Shown here: positions 29,065 to 40,970 of the stretch, piece after piece
How the letters are laid out: each line of letters opens with the position of its first letter
Position numbering within the stretch: position 1 is the first letter of the stretch
NCBI RefSeq assembly: GCF_018882295.1
Contig: NZ_JACVOR010000002.1
Coordinates: 868,001 to 932,000, forward strand
DNA length: 64,000 bases
Direction: 5' to 3'
Source of the DNA: Polynucleobacter sp. 80A-SIGWE
GTDB taxonomy: Bacteria; Pseudomonadota; Gammaproteobacteria; Burkholderiales; Burkholderiaceae
Translations under genes and position numbers: made by a program
Notes under the pieces: model-generated
Database searches by the model: none
Seen by the model: the letters and a program-made list of their open reading frames with translations, nothing else
Told to the model about the DNA's origin: nothing

Positions 29065-29122
29065 AGCGCGTCTTTCATTAATTGAATATCCATCATACAA
29101 AACTTAGATGACAGAAAAGAGA

Positions 29123-29143
29123 AAGGCTCCAACAAGGAGCCTT
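29123..29143 (-). terminator. Intrinsic terminator of the nuo operon
   Basis: 8-bp perfect stem (29123-29130 with 29136-29143), 5-base loop, followed on the minus strand by TCTCTTTTC. It begins 27 bases after the nuoN stop. Confidence 0.85.
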
Positions 29144-29169
29144 CATCACAAGCTAATTAAGCTACTTCT

Positions 29170-30675
29170 CTATGAGCCCAACAATGTACGGCGCATTGCA
29201 TCAAGGCACACAGCCATGAGTCCGGCTGGGAAAATTCCCAAAGCCAAAACGAATATCGCATTCAAGCTCAACAACCCACGAGCAAATCCTGACCCAGTAA
29301 CCTCAGAAGCATGCTCTTCTTTTGGCTCATCAAAGTACATCACCTTAACTACTCTGAGGTAATAGAAAGCACCAATCAATGAAGCAATAACGGCAATAAT
29401 GGCCAAGAATGTGTGTTCACCATCAACCAAGGCTTCAAGTACGCCCAACTTAGCTGCAAAGCCCACCGTTGGCGGAATACCGGCCAAAGAGAACATCATT
29501 ACTAAGCCAATAAAGGCAAACCATGGATGGCGCTTATTTAAACCCTTGAGATCATCAATGGTTTCGCAATCATGACCTTTGCGTGACAACATCATCAGGA
29601 GGCCGAAAGTTCCAAGGGTAGTCAATACATAAGTGATGGCATAGAACATCGAAGCGCTAAAAGCATGGTCATCGAATACAGACAGCATACCTAGCAACAC
29701 AAAGCCCATCTGCGCAATCGCAGAGTAAGCCAGCATACGCTTCATATTGGTTTGTGCAATCGCAGTGACGTTACCCACAACCAATGACAAGACTGCCAAC
29801 AAGACCAACATCGGCTGCCAGTCACCCAAGAGTGGCAACAAGGTATTCACGAGCAAACGGAATAGCAAAGCAAAGACTGCAATCTTTGGAGCCGCAGCAA
29901 TCATCAGAGTTACTGCAGTTGGTGCACCTTGATAAACGTCAGGTACCCACATATGGAATGGCACAACACCTAATTTGAAGGCTAAGCCAGAAACAATAAA
30001 TACCAAACCAAAAGCCATCACCAAATGATTTACACGAGGATCGGCAACTGTTCTGAAGATTTCAATTAAATCAAGTGAACCGGTTACACCGTACAACATG
30101 GACATACCGTAAAGCAAGAAACCGGAAGCTAATGCGCCCAGAATGAAGTACTTAATACCTGCTTCTACACTCTTCTCATTGTTATGACGCATTGCTACCA
30201 ATGCATAGGTAGGCAAGGCCATCAACTCAAGACCTAAATATAGAGTCAGAAGATTGGCGCCAGAGATTAATACGCACTGCCCTAACAAGGCCAACAAAGC
30301 CAAGACAATAAAGTCTGGGCGGAACAATGCACGATCAGTCAGGTATTGCTTTGAATACACCAAGCTCACCAATACTGCGCCGCATGAACAGGCCTTTAAT
30401 AGGTTTGAAATAGGATCAGACTGAAATAAGCCATTCATGGCAACAACAGAAACATCCCCAATGCGTCCAACAAATGCAAAGATCAAATAAACCAACAAAA
30501 TGATGGAGAAAAAGTAAACAAAACCAACGCCACGAGGCGTATGGAAAATATCTTGCTCTACACCAGGGGTTGCTGGCTGACGCTCAGGAACATAAACGCT
30601 TGCTACCAATAAGAGACAGGCAGCTAGGAGTAAAACGAGTTCCGGCAGGACGGCGTATAGGTCAAATGCTTGCAT
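29170..30675 (-). CDS. nuoN: NADH-quinone oxidoreductase subunit N
   Basis: Antiporter-like proton-pumping subunit of complex I in the inner membrane. The 501 aa have about 14 helices. Family motifs include [42 protein letters not shown], with the key Glu and Lys of the proton path, and [15 protein letters not shown]. Last gene of the operon, 10 bases after nuoM, followed by a terminator. Confidence 0.97.
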   Translation of the reverse strand: MQAFDLYAVLPELVLLLAACLLLVASVYVPERQPATPGVEQDIFHTPRGVGFVYFFSIILLVYLIFAFVGRIGDVSVVAMNGLFQSDPISNLLKACSCGAVLVSLVYSKQYLTDRALFRPDFIVLALLALLGQCVLISGANLLTLYLGLELMALPTYALVAMRHNNEKSVEAGIKYFILGALASGFLLYGMSMLYGVTGSLDLIEIFRTVADPRVNHLVMAFGLVFIVSGLAFKLGVVPFHMWVPDVYQGAPTAVTLMIAAAPKIAVFALLFRLLVNTLLPLLGDWQPMLVLLAVLSLVVGNVTAIAQTNMKRMLAYSAIAQMGFVLLGMLSVFDDHAFSASMFYAITYVLTTLGTFGLLMMLSRKGHDCETIDDLKGLNKRHPWFAFIGLVMMFSLAGIPPTVGFAAKLGVLEALVDGEHTFLAIIAVIASLIGAFYYLRVVKVMYFDEPKEEHASEVTGSGFARGLLSLNAIFVLALGIFPAGLMAVCLDAMRRTLLGS

Positions 30676-30685
30676 TAGCTTTTAC

Positions 30686-32152
30686 TCAGAGTTTGCTAAC
30701 AGCAACATGCTGCAGCAGATTAATCACGGCTGGATGAATGATGTCGGTAAAAGGTTTTGGATAAACACCCATACCGATCACACAGATGGACAACACTGCC
30801 ATCATGAAATACTCACGCGCATTGAGGTCTTTTAACTCCTCAACATGCTTATTAGTAACGGCACCAAAGAACACGCGCTTCACCATCCATAAAGAGTAAG
30901 CGGCACCGAGGATTAATGCAGTCGCTGCCAAGATGCCGATCACGAAGTCGTAATCAACTGCAGCGAGGATCACCATGAACTCACCCACGAAACCGGAAGT
31001 AGCAGGCAAACCGCAGTTAGCCATTGCCATCAAGACTGCAAATGCCGTGAACGCAGGCATACGATGTACAACGCCACCGTAATCAGCAATTTGACGGGTA
31101 TGCATACGGTCATACAAAACACCAATAGAAAGGAACATTGCGCCGGCTACAAAGCCGTGAGAAATCATCTGCACAATACCGCCCTCAATACCCAGGGGGC
31201 TAAAGAGGAAGAAACCGAGGGTCACAAAACCCATGTGCGCTACTGAAGAGTAAGCAACCAACTTCTTCATGTCTTTCTGAACCAAAGCTACAGCGCCTAC
31301 GTAAATCACAGCCACTAAAGATAGGAATATGACAAACGGTCCTAGATACTGACTTGCATCTGGGGCGATTGGTAATGAGAAACGCAAGAAACCATAAGCA
31401 CCGAGCTTCAACATAATTGCAGCCAACACTACAGAGCCACCAGTCGGCGCTTCCACGTGAACGTCTGGCAACCAAGTATGTAATGGCCACATTGGCACCT
31501 TCACAGCAAACGCCATGAAGAAAGCAAAGAACAGGAGAATTTGCTCAACGATATCGAGGCGAGCATTGTGCCAAGCCAAGATGTCAAAGGTATTCGTTAC
31601 GTTGTACAGATACAGCATGGCAATCAAAGTGAGCAATGAGCCGAGCAAGGTGTACAAGAAGAACTTAAATGCAGCGTAGATACGGTTATGGCCGCCCCAC
31701 ACACCGATGATGATGTACATCGGAATTAAGGTTGCCTCGAAGAAGACATAGAACAGCAATGCATCTAGAGCGGCGAATACACCAATCATTAATCCAGAAA
31801 GGATTAAGAAAGAAGCCATGTACTGTGAAACCTTCTTATCAATCACTTCCCATGCGGCAATCACCACAATAATGTTGATGAATGCAGTCAGGACGATAAA
31901 CCATACAGAGATACCGTCGATACCTAAGTGGTAGTTAATGTCGTAGCGAGGAATCCAGCTGAGTTTTTCAACAAACTGCATGCCTGGGTTGGCAATATCA
32001 AAGCCGATCACCAGTGGCAGAGTTGCAATGAAGCCAAGAACAGAACCGACGAGGGCCAACCAGCGAACACCGGCAGTCGGCTTCTCCGAACCGTAGAACA
32101 AAATAATGATGCCGAAGAAAATCGGGATCCAGATGGCGTAAGAAAGAATCAT
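30686..32152 (-). CDS. nuoM: NADH-quinone oxidoreductase subunit M
   Basis: Second antiporter-like subunit of complex I. The 488 aa contain LLFYVFFEATLIPMYIIIGVWGG (key Glu on helix 5), FLPDVHVEAPTGGSVVLAA-type sequence (WLPDVHVEAPTGGSVVLA) and KKLVAYSSVAHMGFVTLG, all diagnostic. It lies 24 bases after nuoL and 10 before nuoN. Confidence 0.97.
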   Translation of the reverse strand: MILSYAIWIPIFFGIIILFYGSEKPTAGVRWLALVGSVLGFIATLPLVIGFDIANPGMQFVEKLSWIPRYDINYHLGIDGISVWFIVLTAFINIIVVIAAWEVIDKKVSQYMASFLILSGLMIGVFAALDALLFYVFFEATLIPMYIIIGVWGGHNRIYAAFKFFLYTLLGSLLTLIAMLYLYNVTNTFDILAWHNARLDIVEQILLFFAFFMAFAVKVPMWPLHTWLPDVHVEAPTGGSVVLAAIMLKLGAYGFLRFSLPIAPDASQYLGPFVIFLSLVAVIYVGAVALVQKDMKKLVAYSSVAHMGFVTLGFFLFSPLGIEGGIVQMISHGFVAGAMFLSIGVLYDRMHTRQIADYGGVVHRMPAFTAFAVLMAMANCGLPATSGFVGEFMVILAAVDYDFVIGILAATALILGAAYSLWMVKRVFFGAVTNKHVEELKDLNAREYFMMAVLSICVIGMGVYPKPFTDIIHPAVINLLQHVAVSKL

Positions 32153-32176
32153 GATGGCTACTTAAGTAACAAAGGC

Positions 32177-34237
32177 CTAGCGAACAAAAGGCAGGTAAGC
32201 GTACAAAACCCAAGCCAGCAATACCGCCAAGCCCGCAATCATTGCGAAGGCATAGTGATAGAGATAACCGGATTGCAAATGGCGAATCACACCGGAAAAG
32301 CGCCCTACTGCATGCGCACTACCGTTAACCAAGAAGCCGTCAATAGCCTGTTGATCGCCGCGATGCCACAAGACACCACCGATCCACAGCAAGCCCTTAG
32401 CGAAAACCGCTTGGTTTAAATCGTCGAGATAGTATTTGTTATCCAAGAGCTTCTTGATTGGTGCGAATGCTTGCGCAACTACACCAGGCAACTTCGGAGC
32501 CCAGAGGTAGCCAATCGCAGCGGTCAATACGCCCAATACAACTAAAAGCAATACTGGGGATGTCAATGAATGCATTGCCATGGCAATCGGACCATGGAAC
32601 TCTTCAGCAAGCTCCTTCATCGCTGGATGCTTACCAATATCAACAAAGATCGAATCGCCGAAATAGGTGCCAAATAACAAAGGCGTAATCGTGTAGTAAC
32701 CGATGATGACTGAAGGAATTGCCAACAAGATCAATGGCAAGGTCACAACAAATGGTGACTCATGCGGTTTTTGACCAGGAGCTAAACCATGATGTGCATG
32801 ATCGTCACCCTGCTCCGCATGATCATGGTGGTGATCGTGCGCATGAGCATCATCATGACCCCAACGGGCTTTGCCGTGGAATACATAGAAGTACAGACGG
32901 AAAGAATACAAAGCCGTTACAAAGACGCTGGCCATTACCGCGAAGTAAGCAAAGCCAGAACCAGGAATGTGGCTAGCAGCTACCGCTTCGATGATGGAGT
33001 CTTTTGAATAGAAGCCTGAGAAGAATGGTGTTCCGATCAAAGCCAAGTTACCCAACAACATCATCAGGCAAGTAATAGGCATGTATTTCCAGAGACCACC
33101 CATCTTGCGCATATCTTGCTCATGATGCATACCCAAAATCACACTACCCGCGGCAAGGAACAGGAGCGCCTTGAAGAATGCGTGTGTCATCAAATGGAAG
33201 ATGGCTATTGGATAAGCAGAAACACCCAATGCGACAGTCATGTAACCCAACTGAGACAGTGTTGAGTAGGCAACTACCCGCTTGATATCGGTCTGGACGA
33301 TGCCCAAGAAGCCCATAAAGAGTGCGGTAATCGAACCAATCACCAAGATGAAGCTCAAGGCTGCATCAGACAATTCAAACAACGGTGACATACGTGACAC
33401 CATGAAGATGCCGGCAGTGACCATCGTTGCTGCGTGAATCAATGCAGAAATTGGGGTTGGGCCTTCCATCGAGTCAGGCAACCAAACGTGTAATGGGAAT
33501 TGGGCTGATTTACCCATCGCACCAATGAATAAACAGATACAAGCTACGGTGACTAAATTCCAGCTAGTTCCCGGTAAAGTTTGCGCAGCAAGTGCCGTGT
33601 TCTGAGCAAAGATCACGTCGTAGTTCATGGAGCCAGTGCTGGCTAAAAGCAAGCCAATACCGAGAATGAAGCCAAAGTCACCAACACGGTTAACTAAGAA
33701 GGCTTTCATATTGGCAAAAACAGCAGATTGGCGCTCAAAGTAGAAGCCAATCAACAAATAAGAAACCACACCCACCGCTTCCCATCCGAAGAAGAGTTGC
33801 AAGAGGTTATTACTCATTACCAACATCAACATCGCAAAGGTAAAGAGTGAAATGTATGAGAAGAAACGGTTGTAGCCCTCTTCACCCTGCATGTAACCGA
33901 TAGTGTAGATATGGACCATCAAAGATACAAAGGTCACCACACACATCATGGTGGCTGTCAGAGGGTCAATTAAGAAACCAATATCCAGATTGAGTTCACC
34001 CAATTGCATCCAGCGATACACGGTGCCATTGAAATAGAAGCCATCCATGACTTGTACCAGCACGAAGCAAGACAAGACGAAAGCGATCATCACACCAAGA
34101 ATAGTTACAAACTGGCAAGCGCCGTTACCGATGCGGTTGCCACCTAATTTGGTGCCGAAGAAGCCCGCAATTGCGGAGCCAAACAATGGCGCCAGCGGAA
34201 TTGCGCAGAGAACAGGAAGAGTTAAGGTCAATTGCAT
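32177..34237 (-). CDS. nuoL: NADH-quinone oxidoreductase subunit L
   Basis: Largest antiporter-like subunit, with the long lateral helix that runs along the membrane arm. The 686 aa contain NLLQLFFGWEAVGVVSYLLIGFYFER, WLPDSMEGPTPISALIHAATMVTAG and KRVVAYSTLSQLGYM. A cytoplasmic or periplasmic loop at about residues 459-483 is strikingly His/Asp-rich (about 10 His in 24 residues) and may bind metal or be a neutral linker. The ATG is two bases after the nuoK stop. Confidence 0.97.
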   Translation of the reverse strand: MQLTLTLPVLCAIPLAPLFGSAIAGFFGTKLGGNRIGNGACQFVTILGVMIAFVLSCFVLVQVMDGFYFNGTVYRWMQLGELNLDIGFLIDPLTATMMCVVTFVSLMVHIYTIGYMQGEEGYNRFFSYISLFTFAMLMLVMSNNLLQLFFGWEAVGVVSYLLIGFYFERQSAVFANMKAFLVNRVGDFGFILGIGLLLASTGSMNYDVIFAQNTALAAQTLPGTSWNLVTVACICLFIGAMGKSAQFPLHVWLPDSMEGPTPISALIHAATMVTAGIFMVSRMSPLFELSDAALSFILVIGSITALFMGFLGIVQTDIKRVVAYSTLSQLGYMTVALGVSAYPIAIFHLMTHAFFKALLFLAAGSVILGMHHEQDMRKMGGLWKYMPITCLMMLLGNLALIGTPFFSGFYSKDSIIEAVAASHIPGSGFAYFAVMASVFVTALYSFRLYFYVFHGKARWGHDDAHAHDHHHDHAEQGDDHAHHGLAPGQKPHESPFVVTLPLILLAIPSVIIGYYTITPLLFGTYFGDSIFVDIGKHPAMKELAEEFHGPIAMAMHSLTSPVLLLVVLGVLTAAIGYLWAPKLPGVVAQAFAPIKKLLDNKYYLDDLNQAVFAKGLLWIGGVLWHRGDQQAIDGFLVNGSAHAVGRFSGVIRHLQSGYLYHYAFAMIAGLAVLLAWVLYAYLPFVR

Positions 34238-34239
34238 GA

Positions 34240-34548
34240 CTAGCCTTTTAGGTGGTCAAGGTCTTCAGCATTGATGGTGTCTACCTTACGGAAGAGAACA
34301 ACCAAAATTGCCAGACCGATTGCTGCCTCAGCAGCAGCCACAGTCAAAATAAAGAATACGAATACTTGACCAGCCATATCACCCAAATAATGAGAGAAGG
34401 CTACAAAGTTCATGTTCACCGAGAGGAGCATTAATTCAATTGCCATCAAGAGCACGATGATGTTCTTACGGTTTAAGAAGATACCGATCACGCTAGTCGC
34501 AAACAAGATTGCGCCGAGCACTAAGTAGTGAGCAAGGGTAATAGTCAT
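34240..34548 (-). CDS. nuoK: NADH-quinone oxidoreductase subunit K
   Basis: 102-aa subunit with three helices, carrying the conserved membrane glutamates in [16 protein letters not shown] and [13 protein letters not shown]. It forms part of the proton path next to NuoJ and NuoN. The start overlaps the nuoJ stop (ATGA). Confidence 0.97.
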   Translation of the reverse strand: MTITLAHYLVLGAILFATSVIGIFLNRKNIIVLLMAIELMLLSVNMNFVAFSHYLGDMAGQVFVFFILTVAAAEAAIGLAILVVLFRKVDTINAEDLDHLKG

Positions 34549-35192
34549 TTCTTCTCCCCGCGTGTATCTTGCTTTGCGGCCATATCTGAACCCATCTTCA
34601 CGATACGCATACGATCTGCAGAATTCACGTTCACTTGCTCATGAATATTCTGGGACTTGGAATCTTTACGATTACGCAGCGTCAATGCAACGGCAGCAAT
34701 AATGGCCACCAAGAGAATGACACCAGCAACCTCGAATGCATATACATAGTCAACGAAGATCAACATGCCTAAGGCTTGCGTGTTGCTAGTAGCCATTTCC
34801 TCGAGCATCGGCTGTACTGGCGCATTGGTACCAATAAAACTGCGAATCAGGACGATGGACAACTCCAACACAATTACCGCACCCATTAAGAAAGCTACGG
34901 GTAAGAATTTCTTGAAATCACGACGTAAGTGCTCAAGATCGAGATCAAGCATCATCACTACGAATAAGAAGAGCACCATCACAGCGCCAACATAAACGAG
35001 GATCAAAGCCAAACTCAAGAACTCTGCCTTCAAAAGCATCCAAAGGCCAGAAGCACAGAAGAAAGCCAAAACTAGAAACAGCGCAGCATGCACTGGGTTG
35101 CGAGCAGTAATCACGCGTAATGCTGAGAGGACTAAAAGGCCAGCAAACGCGTAGAAGAAGGCTGCGAATAATGTAGAGGTATCGAATGTCAT
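34545..35192 (-). CDS. nuoJ: NADH-quinone oxidoreductase subunit J
   Basis: 215-aa membrane subunit with about five helices; [22 protein letters not shown] is the conserved helix 3 that undergoes rotation in the complex I cycle. The C-terminal 45 residues are hydrophilic and charged. It overlaps nuoK by four bases and follows nuoI by 21. Confidence 0.97.
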   Translation of the reverse strand: MTFDTSTLFAAFFYAFAGLLVLSALRVITARNPVHAALFLVLAFFCASGLWMLLKAEFLSLALILVYVGAVMVLFLFVVMMLDLDLEHLRRDFKKFLPVAFLMGAVIVLELSIVLIRSFIGTNAPVQPMLEEMATSNTQALGMLIFVDYVYAFEVAGVILLVAIIAAVALTLRNRKDSKSQNIHEQVNVNSADRMRIVKMGSDMAAKQDTRGEKK

Positions 35193-35213
35193 ATGTCGTT
35201 GTGCTTTATTCGA

Positions 35214-35705
35214 TTAACGGTAAGGCGCATCTGCTGCGCGGTTAGCGGCAATATCTTTTTCATACTTATCGCCTACTGCCAAAAGCATTTCTTTAGTGAA
35301 ATACAAGTCACCGCGCTTATCACCGAAATACTCAAAAATATTGGTCTCAACAATGGCGTCAACTGGGCAAGCCTCTTCACAGAAGCCACAGAAAATGCAC
35401 TTGGTTAAGTCAATGTCGTAACGGCTGGTGCGACGTGTACCGTCATCACGCTCTGCTGTTTCAATCGTAATTGCGTAAGCAGGACAAACAGCCTCGCATA
35501 ATTTGCAACCAATGCAACGCTCTTCCCCATTTTCATAACGGCGCAAAGCATGCAAACCGCGGAAACGAACAGATTGCGGAGTCTTCTCTTCAGGATATTG
35601 AACGGTAATTTTTGGTTTAAAGAGATAGCGGCCGGTAATAGACATACCAACCAAAATATCTTTCAACATCAAGCTGTCGAGGAATTGGGAAATTTTCTTA
35701 AACAT
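35214..35705 (-). CDS. nuoI: NADH-quinone oxidoreductase subunit I
   Basis: 163-aa ferredoxin-like subunit holding clusters N6a and N6b. Two 4Fe-4S motifs are present, [12 protein letters not shown] and [16 protein letters not shown]. It passes electrons from NuoG towards NuoB. An N-terminal amphipathic stretch before the first cluster is typical. Eleven bases downstream of nuoH. Confidence 0.98.
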   Translation of the reverse strand: MFKKISQFLDSLMLKDILVGMSITGRYLFKPKITVQYPEEKTPQSVRFRGLHALRRYENGEERCIGCKLCEAVCPAYAITIETAERDDGTRRTSRYDIDLTKCIFCGFCEEACPVDAIVETNIFEYFGDKRGDLYFTKEMLLAVGDKYEKDIAANRAADAPYR

Positions 35706-35716
35706 GATTGATCAAC

Positions 35717-36790
35717 TTATTTCCAAATATTCAATGGGGATACAACCCATGCGCCAACGACAACTACCCAGAATACGGAGATGGGGATAAAGATCTTCCA
35801 ACCCAAACGCATAATTTGGTCATAGCGATAACGAGGCAAAGTCGCACGCAACCAGATAACGCAAGACAAGAGGAAGAAGGTTTTGGCAAACAACCAGAAA
35901 AAGCCAGGGATATCACGAAGGATAGGCAAATCAACGATAGGCAACCAGCCGCCTAAGAACATAGTGGATGCTAGCGCTGCGATCAAGATCATGTTGGCGT
36001 ATTCAGCCAAGAAGAACATCGCAAAGGCCATACCAGAGTACTCAACCATGTGGCCAGCAACAATCTCAGACTCACCCTCAACCACGTCAAATGGATGGCG
36101 GTTAGTTTCAGCAACGCCAGAGATGAAGTAAATCACGAACATTGGTAGCAAAGGCAACCAATTCCAAGATAGGAAATTCAAGCCCATGTTGGCAAAGTAG
36201 CCCTGCTCTTGCGAAGCCACAATTGTGCTCAAGTTCAATGAGCCAGAAGTCAACAGTACAGTAACTAATGCAAAGCCCATAGCGATCTCATAAGAAATCA
36301 TTTGAGCTGATGCGCGCATAGCGCCAAGGAATGGGTACTTGGAGTTAGATGACCAACCTGCCAAGATCACACCATAAACACCGATGGATGAGATTGCCAT
36401 GACATATAGCAATCCAGCATTCACGTCAGCCAAGACCATTTTTGCCTGGAAAGGAATAACAGCCCAAGCAGCAAAAGCCGGCATGATCACCATCACTGGT
36501 GCAATGAAATACAACACTTTGCTAGCTTGTGTTGGAGAAATGATTTCTTTCATCAACAACTTCAAAGCATCAGCGATTGGCTGCAGTAAGCCCAGAGGGC
36601 CAACGCGGTTTGGTCCAAGACGGATATGCATCCAGCCGATTAATTTACGCTCCCAAAGAGTCATGTAAGCAACGGCGCCAAACATCGGCAACACAATGAT
36701 CACAATGCGCACCAAAGCCCAAACAAGCGGCCATAGCGAGCCAAAGATTGCTTCACCTTGGGTAGTAATGAGGTTCAAGAAATTATCCAT
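35717..36790 (-). CDS. nuoH: NADH-quinone oxidoreductase subunit H
   Basis: 357-aa membrane subunit that forms the quinone-binding chamber at the junction with the peripheral arm. It has eight or nine helices, with [31 protein letters not shown] (quinone-site loop) and [24 protein letters not shown], whose acidic residues are part of the proton funnel. Eight bases after nuoG. Confidence 0.98.
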   Translation of the reverse strand: MDNFLNLITTQGEAIFGSLWPLVWALVRIVIIVLPMFGAVAYMTLWERKLIGWMHIRLGPNRVGPLGLLQPIADALKLLMKEIISPTQASKVLYFIAPVMVIMPAFAAWAVIPFQAKMVLADVNAGLLYVMAISSIGVYGVILAGWSSNSKYPFLGAMRASAQMISYEIAMGFALVTVLLTSGSLNLSTIVASQEQGYFANMGLNFLSWNWLPLLPMFVIYFISGVAETNRHPFDVVEGESEIVAGHMVEYSGMAFAMFFLAEYANMILIAALASTMFLGGWLPIVDLPILRDIPGFFWLFAKTFFLLSCVIWLRATLPRYRYDQIMRLGWKIFIPISVFWVVVVGAWVVSPLNIWK

Positions 36791-36798
36791 CTCGTCCC

Positions 36799-39114
36799 TT
36801 ATGCCTTGCTAACAGTTACAGGACCAAACATCGATCCCAATTTAGCGCTAGCCATAGTGCCGGCAGAAATTCTGACAGCACCCTTAGCTAAGTTCGCTTC
36901 TAATGTGACTGGCAAATCTATGGACTGACCATCTTGGGTCACTCGCACAGCATCACCCTCTTTCAAGCCCAATTCATTAAAGAGTGCTTGACCTACTCCA
37001 ACTTGATTGCCACGCTTAGCATCACGCGTTAACTGCAATGCTGATGAACGACGCACGATTTGATCGCCGGCATAAATACCAACATCAGATATGCGCTCTA
37101 AACCTGCTGATGCAGTTACGTTGCTATTGCTTAAGCCAGTAGCTGTAGATTGATTTGATAACTTAGTGCAGTAGTTTTCACTAAGCGCTTCGCCCAACAC
37201 CTCTTCAGGCATGTTGTAGAGGAAACCATCTAAATTCAATAAACCACCTAGAACACGAAGAACTTTCCATGCTGGACGTGAATCGCCCAAAGGTTTTACA
37301 GCTGGCTGAATCGTTTGTGCGCGGCCTTCTGAATTAACAAAAGTAGATACTGTTTCTGTAAATGTAGAGATTGGCAGGATGACATCGGCTACCTCAAGCA
37401 GATCAGCACTCTTATAGGCACTTAAGGCAATCACTGTATTGGCTTTAGCCAAAGCAGCTCGCGCTTGTGCAGGATTTGGTAAATCAGCGTCTGGCTCGAT
37501 ATTCATCAAGATCACAGCACGGCGCTCACCGGATAACACGGATTCAACACCGGTACCGTTAGCATTTACCAAGCTAGCACCAACAGCATTACCGCCAACA
37601 GGCAAGAAACCTAAAGTTGCGCCAGTTTGCTCGGCAATGAATTGTGCCAAGACATGCAAGTCAGATGCTTGTGGGTGTGCGATTGCAGCAGAACCCAGCA
37701 ATACAGAAGTGGATGCTCCGGAAAGCAAGCTATCTGCAATCTTTTGCGCAGTAGCAGACACTGGTAAGTTTGGTGTGCCGGCTGGAGCAGTAGCAGACTT
37801 CGCTTTAGCCACTGCCAAAGCAACTTCACTCAATGCATTAAGCCATGTGCTTGGAGTAGCAGCAATACCAGTTGCAGGAATTAACCAATCATCGCCACCT
37901 GCATCAATACGTGAAACTTGCAAGCCACGCTTGGCTGCAGTACGTAGACGTGCAGCAATCAATGGTTGCTCTTTACGCAAGAAGCTACCGATTACTAAAA
38001 CACGATCCAGCTCACTTACCTTGCTAATTGGCATACCCAACCATGGGGTAGAGGCAGCGCCCTTCACGTCAGTTTGACGTAAACGAGTCTCAACTTGCTT
38101 AGAGCCTAAACCACGAATCATCTTCTGGAGAAGGTACAACTCTTCAGTACTAGAGATTGGATGCGCTAAAGCAGCAACCGCTTCAGGGCCACTCTCAGAG
38201 GAAATAGTTTTAAGTGAATGAGCAACATAATCCATTGCGGATTGCCAATCAGTCTCAAGCCACTGACCACCCTGCTTCACCATTGGTGTCGTTACGCGAT
38301 CCGCACTATTCAAACCTTCATAGGCAAAGCGATCACGGTCGCTAATCCAGCACTCATTTACTGCATCGTTTTCCAAAGCAACAACACGCATGACTTTGTT
38401 AGCTTTAGTTTGAATAGTGGTGTTCGCGCCAAGACTATCGTGCGGACTGACTGAACGCTTGCGACCCAATTCCCAAGTACGAGCAGCATAGCGGAATGGC
38501 TTGCTAGTCAATGCGCCAACTGGGCACAAATCAATCATGTTTCCAGACAACTCGGAATCAATGGTTTGACCTGCAAAAGTAGTGATCTCAGAATGCTCGC
38601 CACGGTTGACCATACCCAACTCCATTACGCCGGCCACTTCTTGGCCAAAGCGTACGCAACGGGTGCAGTGAATACAACGTGTCATCTCTTGCATGGAGAT
38701 GAGTGGACCTACATTCTTATGGAAAACAACACGCTTCTCTTCTTCGTAGCGTGAATTCGATTTACCGTAACCAACCGCCAAATCTTGTAACTGGCACTCA
38801 CCACCTTGATCGCAAATTGGGCAATCCAAAGGATGGTTAATCAGCAGGAACTCCATTACGGAACGCTGTGCTTCAACTGCTTTAGCGGAATGCGTAAATA
38901 CCTTCATGCCTTGCGTCACTGGAGTAGCGCAAGCTGGCAAAGGCTTAGGAGCCTTTTCTACTTCCACTAAACACATACGGCAGTTAGCGGCGATAGATAA
39001 TTTCTTGTGATAGCAGAAGTGAGGGATATAAGTGCCGATCTTGTTCGCGGCGTGCATCACCATCGAACCTTGCGGAACTTCTACAGCCTTACCATCTAAT
39101 TCGATTTCAACCAT
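36799..39114 (-). CDS. nuoG: NADH-quinone oxidoreductase subunit G
   Basis: Large Fe-S subunit of the peripheral arm. The 771 aa start at ATG 39114 (MVEIELDGK); an upstream TTG in-frame start at 39141 was rejected as not family-like. The N-terminal ferredoxin domain has CRMCLVEVE and the His/Cys motif [16 protein letters not shown]; then [13 protein letters not shown] and LCPVGAL. A molybdopterin oxidoreductase-like domain without cofactor follows (about 215-680) and a C-terminal beta domain. It is 31 bases downstream of nuoF. Confidence 0.96.
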   Translation of the reverse strand: MVEIELDGKAVEVPQGSMVMHAANKIGTYIPHFCYHKKLSIAANCRMCLVEVEKAPKPLPACATPVTQGMKVFTHSAKAVEAQRSVMEFLLINHPLDCPICDQGGECQLQDLAVGYGKSNSRYEEEKRVVFHKNVGPLISMQEMTRCIHCTRCVRFGQEVAGVMELGMVNRGEHSEITTFAGQTIDSELSGNMIDLCPVGALTSKPFRYAARTWELGRKRSVSPHDSLGANTTIQTKANKVMRVVALENDAVNECWISDRDRFAYEGLNSADRVTTPMVKQGGQWLETDWQSAMDYVAHSLKTISSESGPEAVAALAHPISSTEELYLLQKMIRGLGSKQVETRLRQTDVKGAASTPWLGMPISKVSELDRVLVIGSFLRKEQPLIAARLRTAAKRGLQVSRIDAGGDDWLIPATGIAATPSTWLNALSEVALAVAKAKSATAPAGTPNLPVSATAQKIADSLLSGASTSVLLGSAAIAHPQASDLHVLAQFIAEQTGATLGFLPVGGNAVGASLVNANGTGVESVLSGERRAVILMNIEPDADLPNPAQARAALAKANTVIALSAYKSADLLEVADVILPISTFTETVSTFVNSEGRAQTIQPAVKPLGDSRPAWKVLRVLGGLLNLDGFLYNMPEEVLGEALSENYCTKLSNQSTATGLSNSNVTASAGLERISDVGIYAGDQIVRRSSALQLTRDAKRGNQVGVGQALFNELGLKEGDAVRVTQDGQSIDLPVTLEANLAKGAVRISAGTMASAKLGSMFGPVTVSKA

Positions 39115-39145
39115 GCTCACTTTAAGATGTCCCGTGCTCAATGTC

Positions 39146-40444
39146 TTATAAAGGTTTCGCAGAATCTAAGCAGCGCTTATGTTCTACGTGATACGCAAAT
39201 TCATCCATGTAATGCTTCAACATGCCACGAACCGGCATTGCAGCTGCATCACCCAAGGCGCAAATCGTGCGACCTTGAATGTTTGCCGCTACATCGTTCA
39301 ATAAATCCAAATCCTCTGGACGCCCTTCACCATGCTCGATACGGTGAACAATGCGCCACAACCAGCCAGTACCTTCACGACATGGGGTGCACTGACCACA
39401 AGATTCTTCGTGATAGAAGTATGACAAGCGCTCTAAGGCGCGAACCATGCAGCGTGTTTCATTCATGACAATGACCGCACCAGATCCCAACATCGAACCT
39501 GCTTTCGCAATGCTGTCGTAATCCATCGTGAGGGTCATCATCTCTGCGCCAGGAATAACTGGTGAAGAAGATCCACCAGGAATTACCGCTTTGAGAGGAA
39601 TGCCATCACGCATGCCACCAGCAAGCTTCAATAGTTCAGCAAATGGGGTTCCCAATGGAATCTCGTAGTTACCTGGATAAGTAACATCGCCAGAGATGGA
39701 GAAAATCTTTGTACCGCCGTTGTTTGGCTTGCCCAACTCTAAATATGCCGGGCCGCCGATCGCCATAATGAATGGCACAGCAGCAAATGTTTCAGTGTTA
39801 TTGATCGTAGTCGGCTTGCCATACAAACCAAAGCTTGCAGGGAATGGTGGCTTGAAGCGCGGTTGACCCTTCTTACCCTCAAGAGACTCGAGCAAAGCAG
39901 TTTCTTCACCACAGATGTATGCACCCCAACCTGGAGCGGCATGCAATTGGAAGCTGAAATCACTTCCCATGATTTTGTCGCCAAGATATCCGGCAGCGCG
40001 GGCTTCTTCAAGAGCCTCTTCAAAGCGGGAATAGACTTCCCAAATTTCGCCGTGGATATAGTTGTAACCCACTGTGATGCCCATAGTGTAGGCACCAATA
40101 ATCATGCCCTCAATCAATGCATGCGGGTTGTAACGCATGATGTCGCGGTCTTTAAATGTACCCGGCTCACCTTCGTCACTATTACAAACTAAATACTTTT
40201 GGCCAGGGAATTGACGGGGCATAAAGCTCCACTTCAATCCAGTTGGGAAGCCTGCGCCTCCACGACCACGTAATGATGAAGCTTTTAATTCAGCAATGAT
40301 CGCATCCGGGGCGACTTTGTCATTGATGATGCGACGGAGTTGTTGATATCCGCCACGGCTTTCGTAATCTTTTAAACGCCAGTTCTCACCATTCAATCCA
40401 GCAAGAATCAAAGGCTTAATGTGTCTATCGTGCAAGCTGGTCAT
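39146..40444 (-). CDS. nuoF: NADH-quinone oxidoreductase subunit F
   Basis: 432-aa NADH-binding subunit with FMN and cluster N3. [15 protein letters not shown] is the nucleotide/FMN-binding glycine-rich motif; [12 protein letters not shown] with the later TICALGDAA supply the four N3 cysteines. It overlaps nuoE by four bases (ATGA). Confidence 0.98.
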   Translation of the reverse strand: MTSLHDRHIKPLILAGLNGENWRLKDYESRGGYQQLRRIINDKVAPDAIIAELKASSLRGRGGAGFPTGLKWSFMPRQFPGQKYLVCNSDEGEPGTFKDRDIMRYNPHALIEGMIIGAYTMGITVGYNYIHGEIWEVYSRFEEALEEARAAGYLGDKIMGSDFSFQLHAAPGWGAYICGEETALLESLEGKKGQPRFKPPFPASFGLYGKPTTINNTETFAAVPFIMAIGGPAYLELGKPNNGGTKIFSISGDVTYPGNYEIPLGTPFAELLKLAGGMRDGIPLKAVIPGGSSSPVIPGAEMMTLTMDYDSIAKAGSMLGSGAVIVMNETRCMVRALERLSYFYHEESCGQCTPCREGTGWLWRIVHRIEHGEGRPEDLDLLNDVAANIQGRTICALGDAAAMPVRGMLKHYMDEFAYHVEHKRCLDSAKPL

Positions 40445-40947
40445 GCTGCTTTCCCTTCTGCACGGAGCTCATTTAACAGAGCGTCAATCTTTTCTTTACT
40501 CATGAAGCTGCACATGCGCTTGTTGTTCACCAACATTACCGGTGAATCTCCGCAAGCACCCATGCACTCACCCTCTTTAAGGGTGAACGTGCCACAAGGC
40601 GTTGTCTCGTTGTAACCAATACCAAGAGTTTCTTTTAAATACGTTGCAGCAGTTTCGCCATGAGTTAACTGGCAAGGCAAGTTAGTACAAATTACCAACT
40701 TGTATTTGCCAATTTTTTTGGTGTCGTACATGTTGTAGAAAGTAGCCACTTCATCAACTGCAATCGTTGGCATTTCTAAAATTTGGGCAACTGTTTCAAT
40801 CACCTCTGGTGAAACCCAACCTACTTCAGTTTGGGCGGCAATCAAAGCAGCCATCACAGCAGATTGTTTTTGTTCTGGCGGGTATTTCGCGACATTGCGC
40901 GCAATGTCTGCGAGCGTTTTGTCTGAAAGTTGAAGGGTTGTTGTCAT
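40441..40947 (-). CDS. nuoE: NADH-quinone oxidoreductase subunit E
   Basis: 168-aa thioredoxin-like subunit with the 2Fe-2S cluster N1a. The four cysteines are in ICTNLPCQL and [11 protein letters not shown]. An N-terminal helical bundle precedes it. Translation of nuoF is coupled to it. Confidence 0.98.
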   Translation of the reverse strand: MTTTLQLSDKTLADIARNVAKYPPEQKQSAVMAALIAAQTEVGWVSPEVIETVAQILEMPTIAVDEVATFYNMYDTKKIGKYKLVICTNLPCQLTHGETAATYLKETLGIGYNETTPCGTFTLKEGECMGACGDSPVMLVNNKRMCSFMSKEKIDALLNELRAEGKAA

Positions 40948-40970
40948 GAATTAATCCTTGGCGCGCTGTA

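Noticed and set aside
37439..38077. 212-codon plus-strand open frame antisense to nuoG
   Set aside because: Overlaps conserved nuoG throughout; Ala/Lys/Ser-rich composition mirrors the opposite strand; no ribosome site.
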